64,000 nucleotides of DNA. It comes from Prado023 sp963736425 (lineage in GTDB: Bacteria > Actinomycetota > Actinomycetes > S36-B12 > CAIYMF01). A program made the translations under genes and the position numbers. Positions 1 through 11,914 of this stretch are shown piece by piece; positions within the stretch are counted from its first letter, which is position 1, and the number at the start of each line of letters is the position of its first letter. The notes under the pieces were generated by a model. It saw only the letters and a list, made by a program, of their open reading frames with translations. It did not search any database and was not told the origin of the DNA. Where the stretch lies: NCBI GenBank assembly GCA_963736425.1, contig CAVTOX010000005.1:62001-126000 (forward strand). Reading direction: 5' to 3'.

Positions 1-28
1 CGCATCCGCCGCGCGTCCGGGGGGCCTT

Positions 29-40
29 CGTTCGCGAACG
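29..40. promoter_or_regulatory. 12-bp perfect palindrome upstream of the MscS gene
   Basis: CGTTCGCGAACG is a perfect palindrome ending 38 bases before the GTG start at 79. It could be a regulator site, but a palindrome built from CG steps is not rare in DNA this GC-rich, and I match it to no known operator. Confidence 0.2.
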
Positions 41-78
41 TCCGCCGCCTTGTCCCCCAGGCGTCGTAGGGTGCGTGC

Positions 79-1068
79 GTGATCAGCCTTGCAGATGAGA
101 CCACCAGCTCAGCAGCCAACCAGACCTTCTGGGAATGGATCACCAGCTTCTGGGGTGAGGCCCTCTACATCGTATTCGTGCTGATCGTGGCTGGGATCCT
201 GCACTTCGTCGGATCACGGGTGATCCACCGATCCGTCGAGAAGTGGATCTCCAGCGGGCGCAGCCGTGAGGACTCGTTGACCGACACCCCCGAAGCCACC
301 GTCGAGCTGCAGTCGATGATCATGGGTCAGCGTCGCGAGCAGCGGGCGAAGGCCGTCGGGCAGCTGCTGGGCAGCGGCCTCGTGCTGGTCGTGTGGGGGA
401 CGGCCGGGCTGCTCATCCTCACCGAGTTGGGCGTCAATGTGGCGCCGCTGATCGCCAGTGCCGGCGTCGTCGGCGTCGCGCTGGGCTTCGGAGCCCAGAC
501 TCTGGTCAAGGACTACCTGTCGGGATTCTTCATGATCGTCGAGGACCAGTACGGGGTCGGCGATCTGGTCGATGTCGGCCCGGTGACAGGCACGGTCGAG
601 GAGGTGGCCCTGCGGGTCACCCGTATCCGGGACCCAACGGGCGTCGTCTGGTACGTGCGCAACGGCGAGATCCTCCGCGTGGCCAACCAGTCGCAGGGCT
701 GGACCATGGCAGCGGCGGTGATCCCCGTGTCCTACAACGCCGACCTCGCGGAGATCCGTCAGGTCGTGATCGAGGTCGGCAACGACATGTACAACGACCC
801 TGAGACCCGGGAGCGGATGCTCGGCCGACCGTCGTTCGCCGGGGTGGAGGCGGTGTCCGGCGAGGCCGTGTATGTACGCATCGTGGTCAAGGCCCGCGCC
901 TCGCAACAGATCCCGCTGACCCGGGAGCTGCGCGAGCGGTTGAAGGACGCGTTCGACGCCCACGGGGTCGTGGTACCCGTCCTGACCCGACCGATGGGCT
1001 TCAACGTGGACGGCACGCCGATGACTCCCGGGTCCGCGCCCCCCGTGGGTGGTGGCGTCCCGCGGTAG
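79..1068 (+). CDS. MscS-family mechanosensitive ion channel
   Basis: Likely a small-conductance mechanosensitive channel in the cytoplasmic membrane that releases solutes under osmotic downshock. The 329-residue protein has a hydrophobic segment near residues 28-48, a second near 95-117, and the pore-lining MscS helix at about 118-150 with the Gly/Ala-rich stretch IASAGVVGVALGFGAQ followed by LVKDYLSGFF. The MscS beta domain follows (GVGDLVDVGPVTGTVEEV). This is the three-helix core layout of classical MscS, with a short N-terminus and a Pro/Gly-rich tail. The GTG start follows an AGGG box. It is transcribed alone, ahead of an unrelated SDR-type gene. The family assignment is secure; its exact conductance class is not visible. 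Confidence 0.9.
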   Translation: MISLADETTSSAANQTFWEWITSFWGEALYIVFVLIVAGILHFVGSRVIHRSVEKWISSGRSREDSLTDTPEATVELQSMIMGQRREQRAKAVGQLLGSGLVLVVWGTAGLLILTELGVNVAPLIASAGVVGVALGFGAQTLVKDYLSGFFMIVEDQYGVGDLVDVGPVTGTVEEVALRVTRIRDPTGVVWYVRNGEILRVANQSQGWTMAAAVIPVSYNADLAEIRQVVIEVGNDMYNDPETRERMLGRPSFAGVEAVSGEAVYVRIVVKARASQQIPLTRELRERLKDAFDAHGVVVPVLTRPMGFNVDGTPMTPGSAPPVGGGVPR

Positions 1069-1134
1069 TCGCTCGAGGCGCTTGAGACGGTTCGGCGACT
1101 TGCGCCGCCATCGGGGACCGGCACACTGGACCGC

Positions 1135-2649
1135 ATGGATCCCACGACCGGCCTGCTCTGCCTCGTCACGGGGGCCACTGGCTACGTCGGCGGCAGGCTC
1201 GTGCCCGAACTCCTGGCCGACGGCCACCGGGTCCGAGTCCTCGCCCGGCACCCCGACCGCCTGCGCGACCTGCCCTGGCACGACGACGTGGAGGTCGCCA
1301 TCGGCGACGCGGCCGACCCCGAGGCCCTCGCAGTCGCGATGGCCGACATCGAGGTCGCCTACTACATGATCCACGCGATCGGCACCGGGCCGGACTTCGA
1401 GCGGACCGAGGAGACGGTCGCCCGCACATTCGCGACGGCCGCCCGGGAGGCCGGGGTCCAGCGCATCGTCTACCTTGGCGGCCTTGCCCACGACGAGAAC
1501 CTCAGCGAGCACCTGCGCTCCCGTGCCGAGGTCGGGGAGATCCTGCTGGCCAGCGGGGTACCGACGGCCGCGCTCTGCGCCGCCACGGTCATCGGATCCG
1601 GGTCGCTGTCCTTCGAGATGCTGCGCTACCTCACCGAGCGACTCCCGGTGATGATCACGCCCCGGTGGGTGCGCACGCGGATCCAACCGATCGCCATCCG
1701 CGACGTCCTGCGCTACCTCGTGGGCTGCGCAACGCTGCCGGCCGACGTGAACCGGACGTTCGACATCGGTGGCCCCGACATCCTGACCTATGAGCAGATG
1801 ATGCAGCGCTTCGCGGCCGTCTCGGGCTTGAAGAAGCGTCGGATCCTGCCCATCAACCTGCTCCAGCCCGAGCTGTCCGCCCGATGGGTGGGCCTCGTGA
1901 CGCCGGTGCCCAGCCTCATCGCACGCCCCCTGGTGGCCTCGCTGCGCAACGAGGTGGTCTGCCACGAGGACGACATCCGCGCCCACATCCCCGACCCGCC
2001 CGGCGGGCTGCTCGGCTTCGATGACTCCGTGCGCCTCGCACTCAAGCGCGTCAAGGACGCGGACGTGGCAACTCGGTGGTCGGATGCCTACATGCCGGGA
2101 GCTCCGAGCGACCCGATGCCCACGGACCCCGATTGGGCCGGCGGATCGCTGTTCACTGACGATCGCAGCGCGGTCGTCAACGCCTCCCCCGAGGCGGTCT
2201 GGGACGTGGTCGAGTCGATCGGCGGGGACAACGGCTGGTACTCGCTGAAGTGGGCCTGGGAGGCGCGGGGCACGTTCGACCGGCTGATCGGCGGGCCGGG
2301 GCTGCGCCGGGGTCGGCGCGATCCGCAGGAGCTGCTCGTGGGCGAGGCGTGCGACTTCTGGCGTGTCGAGGAGGTCGTCCCGGGCAGCCTGCTGCGGCTG
2401 CGCGCCGAGATGAAGGTGCCGGGCCTGGCGTGGCTGGAGTTCCACGTCGCGCCGGCAACGGGCGGGGGGACGAGGCTGCGCCAGCGGGCCACGTTCTTCC
2501 CACACGGCCTGGCCGGTCAGGCGTACTGGTACTCGGTCCTGCCCTTCCACGGGGTCGTCTTCCCGACGATGGTCACGCGAATCAGCGCTGCCGCGGTGGA
2601 GCGCGATCGGGAGCTCGCCGCCGCGCGGACTCAGGCCGGACCGGGATAG
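1135..2649 (+). CDS. NAD(P)-binding SDR/NmrA-like protein with C-terminal DUF2867 domain
   Basis: A 504-residue two-domain protein. The N-terminal part is an atypical short-chain dehydrogenase Rossmann fold: the dinucleotide loop VTGATGYVGGRLVPEL lies at about residues 10-25, followed by the NmrA-like stretch YYMIHAIGTGPDFE. The C-terminal part (about residues 340-490: SLFTDDRSAVVNASPEAVW through FHGVVFPTMV) matches the DUF2867 type, a START-like fold. Substrate unknown; the architecture is common in actinobacteria and is usually annotated as an SDR-family oxidoreductase. Its 3' end overlaps the end of the convergent globin gene by 19 bases. No clear catalytic Tyr-Lys pair is visible, so it may bind rather than reduce its ligand. 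Confidence 0.85.
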   Translation: MDPTTGLLCLVTGATGYVGGRLVPELLADGHRVRVLARHPDRLRDLPWHDDVEVAIGDAADPEALAVAMADIEVAYYMIHAIGTGPDFERTEETVARTFATAAREAGVQRIVYLGGLAHDENLSEHLRSRAEVGEILLASGVPTAALCAATVIGSGSLSFEMLRYLTERLPVMITPRWVRTRIQPIAIRDVLRYLVGCATLPADVNRTFDIGGPDILTYEQMMQRFAAVSGLKKRRILPINLLQPELSARWVGLVTPVPSLIARPLVASLRNEVVCHEDDIRAHIPDPPGGLLGFDDSVRLALKRVKDADVATRWSDAYMPGAPSDPMPTDPDWAGGSLFTDDRSAVVNASPEAVWDVVESIGGDNGWYSLKWAWEARGTFDRLIGGPGLRRGRRDPQELLVGEACDFWRVEEVVPGSLLRLRAEMKVPGLAWLEFHVAPATGGGTRLRQRATFFPHGLAGQAYWYSVLPFHGVVFPTMVTRISAAAVERDRELAAARTQAGPG

Positions 2650-3056
2650 GTGTTGACCATCGAGAGAGCCGCTCGGGTCAGGTAGTCCCAGAGCTCTGCC
2701 TCGTCCTCGGCTGACATCCCGCTGGCCGGGGCGGCCTCGTCCAGCGCGGTGCGCATGTGGCGCAGCCACGCGTCGTGGGCAGCCGCGTCGATCGGGTAGG
2801 GCGCGTGTCGCATCCGCAGGCGCGGGTGCCCGCGCTCCTGGGAGTAGGTGGTCGGCCCGCCCCAGTACTGCTCGAGGAACATCTGCAGGCGCTGCGCCGC
2901 CGGCCCCAAGTCGGCTTCCGGGTACATCGGCCGCAAGGTCGGATCCTCGGCCACGCCGGAATAGAACCGGGCGACCAAGAGGTCGAAGAACTCATGGCCG
3001 CCGAACCGCTCGAAGGCCGTGGCGGGGGGAGTCTGCACGGGACGAATGTAGTCCAC
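2631..3056 (-). CDS. Truncated haemoglobin, group II (trHbO-like)
   Basis: A small haem protein of about 141 residues that probably binds O2 or NO in the cytoplasm. Group II features are visible: ERFGGHEFFDLLVARFY (helices A/B with aromatic B10), the EQYWGGPTTYSQERGHPRLRMRH stretch in which the last His is the expected proximal F8 ligand, and the helix G/H region AWLRHMRTALDEA. The start is uncertain: GTG at 3056 overlaps a GGAG box, GTG at 3038 has a box about 17 bases away, and no ATG fits. The 3' end overlaps the convergent SDR/DUF2867 gene; the 5' end is divergent from the alpha-glucosidase gene with only about 70 bases between. Confidence 0.85.
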   Translation of the reverse strand: MDYIRPVQTPPATAFERFGGHEFFDLLVARFYSGVAEDPTLRPMYPEADLGPAAQRLQMFLEQYWGGPTTYSQERGHPRLRMRHAPYPIDAAAHDAWLRHMRTALDEAAPASGMSAEDEAELWDYLTRAALSMVNTYPGPA

Positions 3057-3125
3057 CTCCAGGGCCTGCCTCCCACGCCTGAGGTGGACGTGGATTCCTC
3101 GGGCCGGACACGACAGGATGTGCCC

Positions 3126-4808
3126 ATGCCGATCACCACCGACGCTGACTGGTGGCACAACGCCGTCATCTACCAGGTGTACCCGAAGTCCTGGGCGGAC
3201 TCCGACGGCGACGGGTTCGGCGACATCGCCGGGATCCGCAGCCGGTTGGCGCACCTGGCCCGGTTGGGCGTGGACGCCGTCTGGTTCTCCCCCTGGTACA
3301 CCTCGCCGCAGGCCGACGGCGGCTACGACGTCGCCGACTTCCGCGGCATCGACCCGATGTTCGGTGACGTCGCCGACGTGGAGGCGCTGGTCGCCGAGTC
3401 ACACGACCTGGGCATCAAGGTCATCGTCGACATCGTGCCCAACCACAGCTCGGACCAGCACGTGTTCTTCCAGGAGGCGCTGGCCTCCGAACCAGGTTCG
3501 GCCGCGTGGCAGCGCTATCACTGCGTGCGCGGCCCGGACGATGGCGCCAGCCCGCCCAACGACTGGCGTTCCGCGTTCGGCGGCTCGGCGTGGGACCCGG
3601 TCCTCGACGGATCCGGGCAGCCCAGCGGGTGGTGGTACCTGCACCTGTTCGACTCCGCCCAGCCGGACTTCAACTGGGAGCACCCCGACGTGCGGGCGGA
3701 GTTCGAGCAGACCCTGCGGTTCTGGTTCGACCGGGGCATCGACGGCTTCCGGATCGATGTGGCCACCGGACTGGTCAAGGCGCCCGACTACCCGCGCTCC
3801 GGCGAGGGTGACGGGCTGCTCATGACCTTCGGCGAGATCCAGGACTTCCCGCAGTGGGACCAGCCGGGTGTGCATGAGGTCTGGCGGCAGTGGCGACGGG
3901 TATCCAACGCCTACCACCCGCCGCGGATCTTCGTCGGCGAGGTCTGGGTCGGCACCGATGAGGCACTGGCTGCCTACATCCGCCCCGACGAGCTGCACAC
4001 GGTGTTCAACTTCGACTACCTCAAGTGCCGCTGGGACGCGGGACAGATGCGCGAGGTCATCGACCGATCGCTGCGCACCTCCGCGATGGTCGGCGCACCC
4101 ACGACGTGGGTCCTGGAGAACCACGACGTCCCGCGGGTCCGGACCAAGTACGCGGTCGAGGCCGCCGGGCATCCGATGCCGCAGTCCAACACCGCACCCG
4201 TTCCCGACGTGCAGCGCGACGACGCCCGTGGGCTCGCGCGGGCCCGCGCAGGGATCGTCTTCATGTTGGGCCTACCCGGGTCCGCCTACCTCTACCAGGG
4301 CCAGGAGCTGGGCCTGGAGGAGGTCGTCGACCTGCCGGCCGAGTCACGCCAGGACCCGGCCTTCCGCCGCACTGCCGGCGGGGAGGGCTTTCGCGATGGA
4401 TGCCGGGTGCCGATGCCGTGGACCCGTGACGGCGCCTCATTCGGGTTCAGCCCCACGGGGGCGTCCTGGCTGCCGATGCCGGCACACTGGGGCGGCCTGA
4501 GCGTCGAGGCGCAGACCGGGGATCCGCACTCAACCCTGGAGCTGACACGGAGGATCCTGCGCCTGCGCCGGGCCGAGCCGGCCCTGGGCGACGGGGACCT
4601 GCACTGGATCAGCGCGGAGGACGACCCATGCCTCGTGCTCCGCCGCCCTGCCGCAGACGAGGACCCGCACGTGCTGGTGGCGATGAACCTGGGCGACTCC
4701 CCCGCGTTCGTGCCCGCCACCGAGGTCCTGGCGTCCAGCGGTCCTGCGCTGGAGCCCGGCGACGGTGGCTACTGGCTGCCCCCCGACACCGCCGCCTGGC
4801 TGCGCTGA
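3126..4808 (+). CDS. GH13 alpha-glucosidase (oligo-1,6-glucosidase / maltase type)
   Basis: Cytoplasmic glycoside hydrolase family 13 enzyme of 560 residues acting on short alpha-glucans. All four GH13 conserved regions are readable: DIVPNH (region I), GFRIDVATGL with the nucleophile Asp (II), FVGEVW with the acid Glu (III) and VLENHDVPR (IV). The N-terminus WWHNAVIYQVYPKSWADSDG is typical of the alpha-glucosidase/trehalose-synthase branch. No signal peptide. The ATG at 3126 was chosen over an in-frame GTG at 3120; both sit behind the same weak purine box. It stands apart from the sugar genes at 35.5-39.5 kb. A short hairpin separates it from the convergent isochorismatase gene. Confidence 0.92.
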   Translation: MPITTDADWWHNAVIYQVYPKSWADSDGDGFGDIAGIRSRLAHLARLGVDAVWFSPWYTSPQADGGYDVADFRGIDPMFGDVADVEALVAESHDLGIKVIVDIVPNHSSDQHVFFQEALASEPGSAAWQRYHCVRGPDDGASPPNDWRSAFGGSAWDPVLDGSGQPSGWWYLHLFDSAQPDFNWEHPDVRAEFEQTLRFWFDRGIDGFRIDVATGLVKAPDYPRSGEGDGLLMTFGEIQDFPQWDQPGVHEVWRQWRRVSNAYHPPRIFVGEVWVGTDEALAAYIRPDELHTVFNFDYLKCRWDAGQMREVIDRSLRTSAMVGAPTTWVLENHDVPRVRTKYAVEAAGHPMPQSNTAPVPDVQRDDARGLARARAGIVFMLGLPGSAYLYQGQELGLEEVVDLPAESRQDPAFRRTAGGEGFRDGCRVPMPWTRDGASFGFSPTGASWLPMPAHWGGLSVEAQTGDPHSTLELTRRILRLRRAEPALGDGDLHWISAEDDPCLVLRRPAADEDPHVLVAMNLGDSPAFVPATEVLASSGPALEPGDGGYWLPPDTAAWLR

Positions 4809-4817
4809 TCGCCGGAC

Positions 4818-4831
4818 CCACCTGTCGGTGG
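4818..4831. terminator. Small hairpin between convergent genes
   Basis: CCACC-TGTC-GGTGG forms a 5-bp stem with a 4-base loop in the 27-base gap between the alpha-glucosidase and isochorismatase stops. It could act as a bidirectional terminator, but there is no T-run. Confidence 0.3.
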
Positions 4832-4835
4832 TGGC

Positions 4836-5468
4836 TCAGTACCCGCGCGACTGGTCGCCGGTCTCCGCGCCGGCCAGGGCCTCGGTGAACTCCGCGGAGG
4901 TCATCGGCTTGGAGAACATCGGGTAGTCGTACTTGATGGCGTTCTCGTGCTCCTCGATGCTGGTGGCCCCGAGGCAGTCGGTCAGGGTGACGACCTCGAA
5001 CCCCTTCTCGTAGGCCGAGCGCATGGTCGACTCCACGCAGCAGTTGGTGAGGAACCCGGCGAGCGCGACAGTCTGCAGGCCCTTGCTGCGAAGCACGAAG
5101 TCCAGGTTGGTGCTGGCGAAGGCGTCGAGCCCGCGCTTGCCCTCAAGGACGATGTCACCCTCCTCGGGCGCGACGTCCTCGACGAACTCGGCCCCCCAGC
5201 CACCCTTGACGAAGGAGTTGGTGTCCACGACGCCCTTGAGGATCCCGTAGGGGTGCGAGGTGATCTCGTTGTAGCCGGGCGCGAACTGGATCGGCGAGTG
5301 GATGATCGTGGCGCCGGCGGCGCGTGCCGCGGCGATCGCCGCCTGCGTGTTCTCGATCATCGAGGTGGCCTCCATGACGTCGGCCACAGCACCATGAAGG
5401 GATCCGCCCTCGCTGGTGAAGTCGTTCTGGAACTCGATGAGCACAAGGGCGGACGTGGATGCGTCCAT
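4836..5468 (-). CDS. Isochorismatase-family cysteine hydrolase
   Basis: A 210-residue alpha/beta hydrolase of the isochorismatase/nicotinamidase superfamily. The expected triad is present: Asp in VLIEFQNDF near residue 14, Lys in VLEGKRGLDAF, and the nucleophilic Cys in LAGFLTNCCVESTMRSA. Members hydrolyse amides, N-carbamoyl compounds or isochorismate; nothing here fixes the substrate. The start is well supported: AGGAGG lies 8 bases before ATG 5468. The gene diverges from the FAD/Fe-S oxidoreductase, sharing a 150-base promoter region that contains an inverted repeat at 5583-5598. Confidence 0.9.
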   Translation of the reverse strand: MDASTSALVLIEFQNDFTSEGGSLHGAVADVMEATSMIENTQAAIAAARAAGATIIHSPIQFAPGYNEITSHPYGILKGVVDTNSFVKGGWGAEFVEDVAPEEGDIVLEGKRGLDAFASTNLDFVLRSKGLQTVALAGFLTNCCVESTMRSAYEKGFEVVTLTDCLGATSIEEHENAIKYDYPMFSKPMTSAEFTEALAGAETGDQSRGY

Positions 5469-5582
5469 GGGGGTCCTCCTGGGAGAGCGCGGGTGGGCTG
5501 GCAGCGCCACGCTAGCGCCGGGCAACCACGGGAGGCGACCGGAGGGGCGCGCGGCCGGCTGTGACGGACCGGGCGTACACAT

Positions 5583-5598
5583 CAGGACAAAGGTCCTG
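5583..5598. promoter_or_regulatory. Inverted repeat upstream of the FAD/Fe-S oxidoreductase
   Basis: CAGGAC-AAAG-GTCCTG is a perfect 6-bp inverted repeat with a 4-base spacer, 22 bases before the ATG at 5620. It resembles the actinobacterial DosR/DevR core (GGGACTWWAGTCCC) at 10 of 14 positions. The function is inferred only. Confidence 0.3.
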
Positions 5599-5619
5599 CG
5601 CGGTGGGAGCCTGCTGCCT

Positions 5620-8548
5620 ATGCGCAAGCTGTTCGAGCCCCCCGTGGACACCTACCTGGTGGCAAACCCGAGGCCCACCGCCGACCGCGCCCCCGACCAC
5701 CTGGCCGCGGGCACCCCCGCTCCACTGCGCGCCGATCTCGAGGAGCTCCTGGGCGACCCCTCAGTGGTGCTCAGCCGGGGGTTCGACCTCGTGCGGTTCG
5801 CCACCGACGCCAGCCCGTACCGGATGTTCCCGCAGGTCGTGGTCCTGGCCCGCGACATCAGCGACATCCAGAAGGTCCTCGCCTACGCGCATGCGCGCTC
5901 GGTCCCGGTGACGTTCCGTGCCGCCGGCACGAGCCTGTCCGGGCAGTCCCAGGGCGACGGGATCCTCGTCGAGGTCATGCGGCACTGGATCGGGTGCACC
6001 GTGGAGGATGACGGACGCACCCTGCGCAGCAAGCCGGGCACGATCCTGGCCCGGGCCAACGCGGCCCTGAAGCGTCACGGCTACCGGCTCGGTCCGGACC
6101 CGGCGTCGAAGGCCGCGGCCACGATCGGCGGCGTCGTGGCCAACAACGCCAGCGGGATGTGCTGCGGCACGGTCGAGAACTCGTACCAGACACTGCGGTC
6201 GATGACGATCGTGCTGCCCTCGGGCACGGTTGTGGACACGGGGGCAGGGGACGCCGAGGAGCGTCTGGGGGAGGCCGAGCCTGCGATCGCGGCCGGGCTG
6301 AGCGGCATTCGAGACGCGATCCGCGCCGACCAGGCGACTTCCGACCGGATCCGGACGAAGTTCCGGATCAAGAACACGACCGGGTACTCGATGAATGCCT
6401 TCCTCGACTCCGACACCCCGGTGCAGATCCTGCGCCGCTTGATGGTCGGCTCCGAGGGCACGCTCGGCTTCATCGCCGAGGCGGTCTTCGACACCGTCCG
6501 CGACGACGCCCACCACCTCACGTCGCTGATGCTGTTCCCGGACATGGAGGCCGCGTGCTCGGCTGTCGCGCCGTTCGTCGCCGCTGGGGCAGCGGCCGTC
6601 GAGCTGATGGACCGCGCGTCGATCGCGGCGGTTCGCGGGCGTCCGGGGGTGCCCGTGCGGTGGGATGACCTGCCCGCGACAGCCACCGGGCTGCTCGTGG
6701 AGTTCCGCGACGAGACGCCCGAGCGCTCGGCGGAATCCCAGGTCGCCGCCGAGGCGCTGCTCGCGGGCCTGGCCCTGCTTGAGCCGACGACGTTCACCCG
6801 CGACGCCGACTTGTCCGCCCAGTACTGGGTGATCCGCAATGGCCTGCTGGCCAGCGTCGGCGGCGCCCGGCCGTCAGGGACTTCGTTCATCCTCGAGGAC
6901 GTCTGCTTCCCGCCGGAGCGGCTGGCCGAAGGGGCGCTGGCCCTGCAGGAGCTGTTCGCGCGCCACGACTACGACGCGGTGATCTTCGGGCACGCGTCGG
7001 CCGGGAACCTGCACTTCCTGGTCACTCCGTGGCTTCGGGACGCGGCCGACATCGACCGCTTCGACGCGTTCCTGCGCGATGTCGTGGCGGTCGTGACCGA
7101 GCGGTTCGACGGCTCGCTGAAGGCCGAGCATGGGACCGGGCGCAACATCGCACCTTTCGTCGAGACGGAGTGGGGCGCCACCATCGCCGGGCACATGCGC
7201 GCCGTAAAGCGGCTGATCGACCCGCACGGGGTCCTGTCGCCGGGGGTGGTGCTCACCGACGATCCGCAGGCGCACCTGCAAGAACCTCAAGACCGCCCCG
7301 ACGATCGAGGCGATCGCCGACGCCTGCATCGAGTGCGGCTTCTGCGAGAGCGTCTGCCCGAGCAGGCGGGTCACCACGACCCCCCGTCAGCGCATCGCCC
7401 TGCGCCGCGAGATGGTTCGCCAACCGCAGGGCTCTGCGGTGGCGGAGGAACTCGCCGGCGCCTACGCCTATGACGCCGTGCAGACCTGCGCCGGCGACGG
7501 GTCGTGCTCCCTGGCCGTGCCCGGTGGGGATCAACACCGGCGACCTCATGAAGTCCTTCCGGGTGAAGGCCCATCCCGCGCCCTGCCCAGGGCATCGCGC
7601 TGACCGTCGCCAAGCGCTACCGACTGATGCAGCGGGCAGGCCGGATCGCGCTACGCACCGCGCACGGCGTCGGGTCGGTGACCGGTGACGGGTTGATCAG
7701 CGGCGTCACGGATGCGGGCCGGGCGGTCGCGAGCCCCGACCTGATCCCCCGCTGGCTCCCGGAGATCCCCGGATCGGCGCCGCGGCAGCTCCCACGGACC
7801 ACCCGCGAGGGCGCCTCGGCTGTGTACTTCCCCGCCTGCATCAACCGGATCTTCGGCAACCCGCGAGTCCATGCCCGACCGGCCGAGCCTGCCGGAGGTC
7901 GTGGTGGCCCTCGCCGACCGCGCGGGGCAGCCCGTGTGGATCCCCGACGACGTGGCAGGTCTGTGCTGTGGGACGGTGTGGCACTCCAAGGGCTACGACC
8001 GCGGGAACCGGTACATGGCCAACGCGGTGGTCGAGCACCTATGGCGCTGGACCGACGGCGGTCGGCTGCCCGTCGTGGTCGACGCCACGTCCTGCACCTT
8101 CGGGCTGGTGCATGAGGTGGAGCCCTACCTCGAGGGCCCGGCCGTCGCCCAGCACCGGGCGCTGCGGATCCTCGACTCGATCCAGTGGGCGCGCGACGAG
8201 CTGCTGCCCCGGCTGGAGGTCCGGCAGAAGGTCGGATCGGCCGTCATCCACGCAACCTGCGCGGGCACGCACCTGGGCCTCGGCGGGGCGCTGGCCGACG
8301 TGGCCGGGGCACTGGCCGAGGAGGTCACCGTCCCTGTGTACGGCACGTGCTGCGGATTCGCCGGCGACCGCGGGATGCTGCACCCGGAGCTGGCCGACGG
8401 CGCCGGCGCCGAACAGGCCGCCGAACTGGCAGGGCGGAACTTCGATGCCTACCTGTGCTCCAACCGCACCTGCGAACTGGGCATGACCAGAGCGATCGGC
8501 CACGACTACGCGAGCTTCCTGTTCCTCCTGGAGTCCGCCACCCGGTAG
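5620..8548 (+). pseudogene. FAD-linked oxidase fused to Fe-S and CCG domains (D-lactate/glycolate dehydrogenase type), four frameshifts
   Basis: Encodes the pieces of one protein of roughly 970 residues that would oxidise a 2-hydroxy acid and pass electrons to the respiratory chain. In order: FAD_binding_4 (FRAAGTSLSGQSQGDGILVE; AATIGGVVANNASGMCCGT), FAD-oxidase C domain (FGHASAGNLHFLVTP), a 4Fe-4S motif (CIECGFCESVCPSRR) and a C-terminal CCG part (GLCCGTVWHSKG and GTCCGFAGDRG). The reading frame changes four times, each time as if one base were inserted: near 7279, 7517, 7584 and 7863. Every piece remains conserved, so either the lesions are very recent or they are sequence errors. The ATG at 5620 follows GGGAG. 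The stop is TAG at 8546-8548. Confidence 0.85.
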
Positions 8549-8691
8549 CGCCGGCCCCTTGCGCTGCCGGACGCCCTGCACAGGCCCCTCGCGGTCCATC
8601 GCCCGCCCGTATGGGCCGACCCCTGACGGGTAGGGCTCCATTCGCGCTCACCCAAGTGGGTGAGGGCCTCGCGCCGACACAGGAGAACCCG

Positions 8692-10079
8692 ATGACTCAG
8701 ACGACGGACCCGAGGACGGGCACCGGTACACCCGACCTGTCGACCTTGCACCGGGTTGTGCGGGGCCGGGTGCTGCTACCCGGCGACGACGGGTTCGACG
8801 ACGCCTCCAGGGCATGGAACCTTGCCGTGCCCCAGAGACCCGCTGCCGTCGTCCACGTTGCCGATGAGCAGGATGTCATCGCCGTGGTTCGCGTGGCTCG
8901 GGAGCAGGGCTTCGTCGTCAGCGCCCAGCCGGGTGGGCACGGAGCCACGACCGCCCTCGACGGCACCATCTTGCTGCGGACCGGCGCGCTCGACCAGGTG
9001 GTCGTGGATCGCTCGGCTGGGACTGCGCGGGTGGGGTCGGGGGTGAAGTGGGGTCAGCTCCTGGCTGCCCTGGACGGAACCGGCCTGATCGGGATGGCCG
9101 GCAGCAACCCCGACGTGTCCGTCGTGGGATACCTGCTCGGTGGCGGGCTGTCATGGTTCGGCCGCCGCTACGGAATCGGGTCCCGGAGCCTGCGCGCTGC
9201 CCACATCGTCGACGGCGATGGCAACTACCGGTGGGCGGACGATGCATCCGACCCCGACCTGATGTGGGCGCTGCGTGGGGGCGGGGGTGAGTTCGGCATC
9301 GTGACCGAGGTTGAGATCGAGCTGCACACCGAACCCGACCTGAACGGCGGGAAGCTGATGTTCCCGATCACGGAGGCAGCCAGCGTGCTCCACGCCTTCG
9401 CGAAGGTCACCCGCCACGCACCTGATGGCTTGACCTGCTGGGCCTCCCTCATGCACTTCCCGGATCTGCCCGACCTTCCTGAGCCCCTGCGGGGGAACTC
9501 CTTCGCGGCCGTTGACGTCACCTGGCTGGGCGACCCTGACGAGGGTGCTGGACTCATTGCTCCCCTGCGCGAGGCCGGCACCCTGCTCAGCGACTCGTTC
9601 GGTCCCATCACGATCGGCCGGCTCGGGGAGGTCGCCGCCGAACCGACGACGCCCATGCCGTTCATCGAATGGGGCGGGATCCTGCCCGACATGGATGCAT
9701 CGACCATCGAGCGCCTCGTGAGCGTCGGCGGTGACCGGACCCGAACCGCGCTCACGGTCCTGCAGGTGCGCCACCTGGGCGGCGCGCTGGCAGTTCCCGG
9801 GGGGCGTCCCGGCGCCATCACCCACGTCGGGGCCGAGTACGTCGTGTTCACGTTCGGCGTTGCCGCCGCTCCCGAGCTCGTGGCTCCGATCCGGGCCTCC
9901 CTGGACGCGGTGGCTCAGGGCTGTGGGCCTGCGCCACGGCCCGGATACCCCTGACCTTCCTCGGTTCGGACATGGACCGGTCGGCGGTCCACGACAGCGA
10001 CACCCTGTCGCGCCTACGTGCAGTCAAGCAGCGCGTGGACCCCGACCAAGTCATCCGCGGCAACCACCCGCTGGACTGA
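8692..10079 (+). pseudogene. Berberine-bridge-type FAD-dependent oxidase, C-terminal frameshift
   Basis: FAD-linked oxidase (FAD_binding_4 plus BBE C-terminus), about 462 residues if the frame is restored. Visible: VSAQPGGHGATT, whose His is the usual site of covalent flavin attachment; YLLGGGLSWFGRRYG; and a BBE-like C-terminus ending RGNHPLD. The frame in use stops early near 9954. Deleting one base near 9920 would explain it, because the -1 frame continues as LWACATARIPLTFLGSDMD to the TGA at 10077-10079, which is the conserved tail. AGGAGA lies 7 bases before ATG 8692. Substrates of such oxidases range from sugars to alkaloids; none can be inferred. It follows the Fe-S oxidoreductase by 143 bases. 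Confidence 0.85.
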
Positions 10080-10120
10080 CGCCACGGGCACCGGCCCGTC
10101 GACCACCCGTTGCGTCGGCG

Positions 10121-11818
<1,698 letters not shown>

Positions 11819-11914
11819 GGGGGCAAGGGTATCGGCCGCACGGTCATGCCCAGTAACTCGCGAGACGGCGGCATGCGACCCCGCGCATCCACCGCGGACC
11901 CCACCCGGGCACGC

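Noticed and set aside
214..2769. 851-residue minus-strand frame spanning three genes
   Set aside because: It crosses the MscS gene, the SDR gene and part of the globin gene and has no recognisable domain.
7270..7870. Programmed frameshifting in the FAD/Fe-S gene
   Set aside because: Four separate shifts without slippery heptamers or following structures are far better explained by errors or decay.
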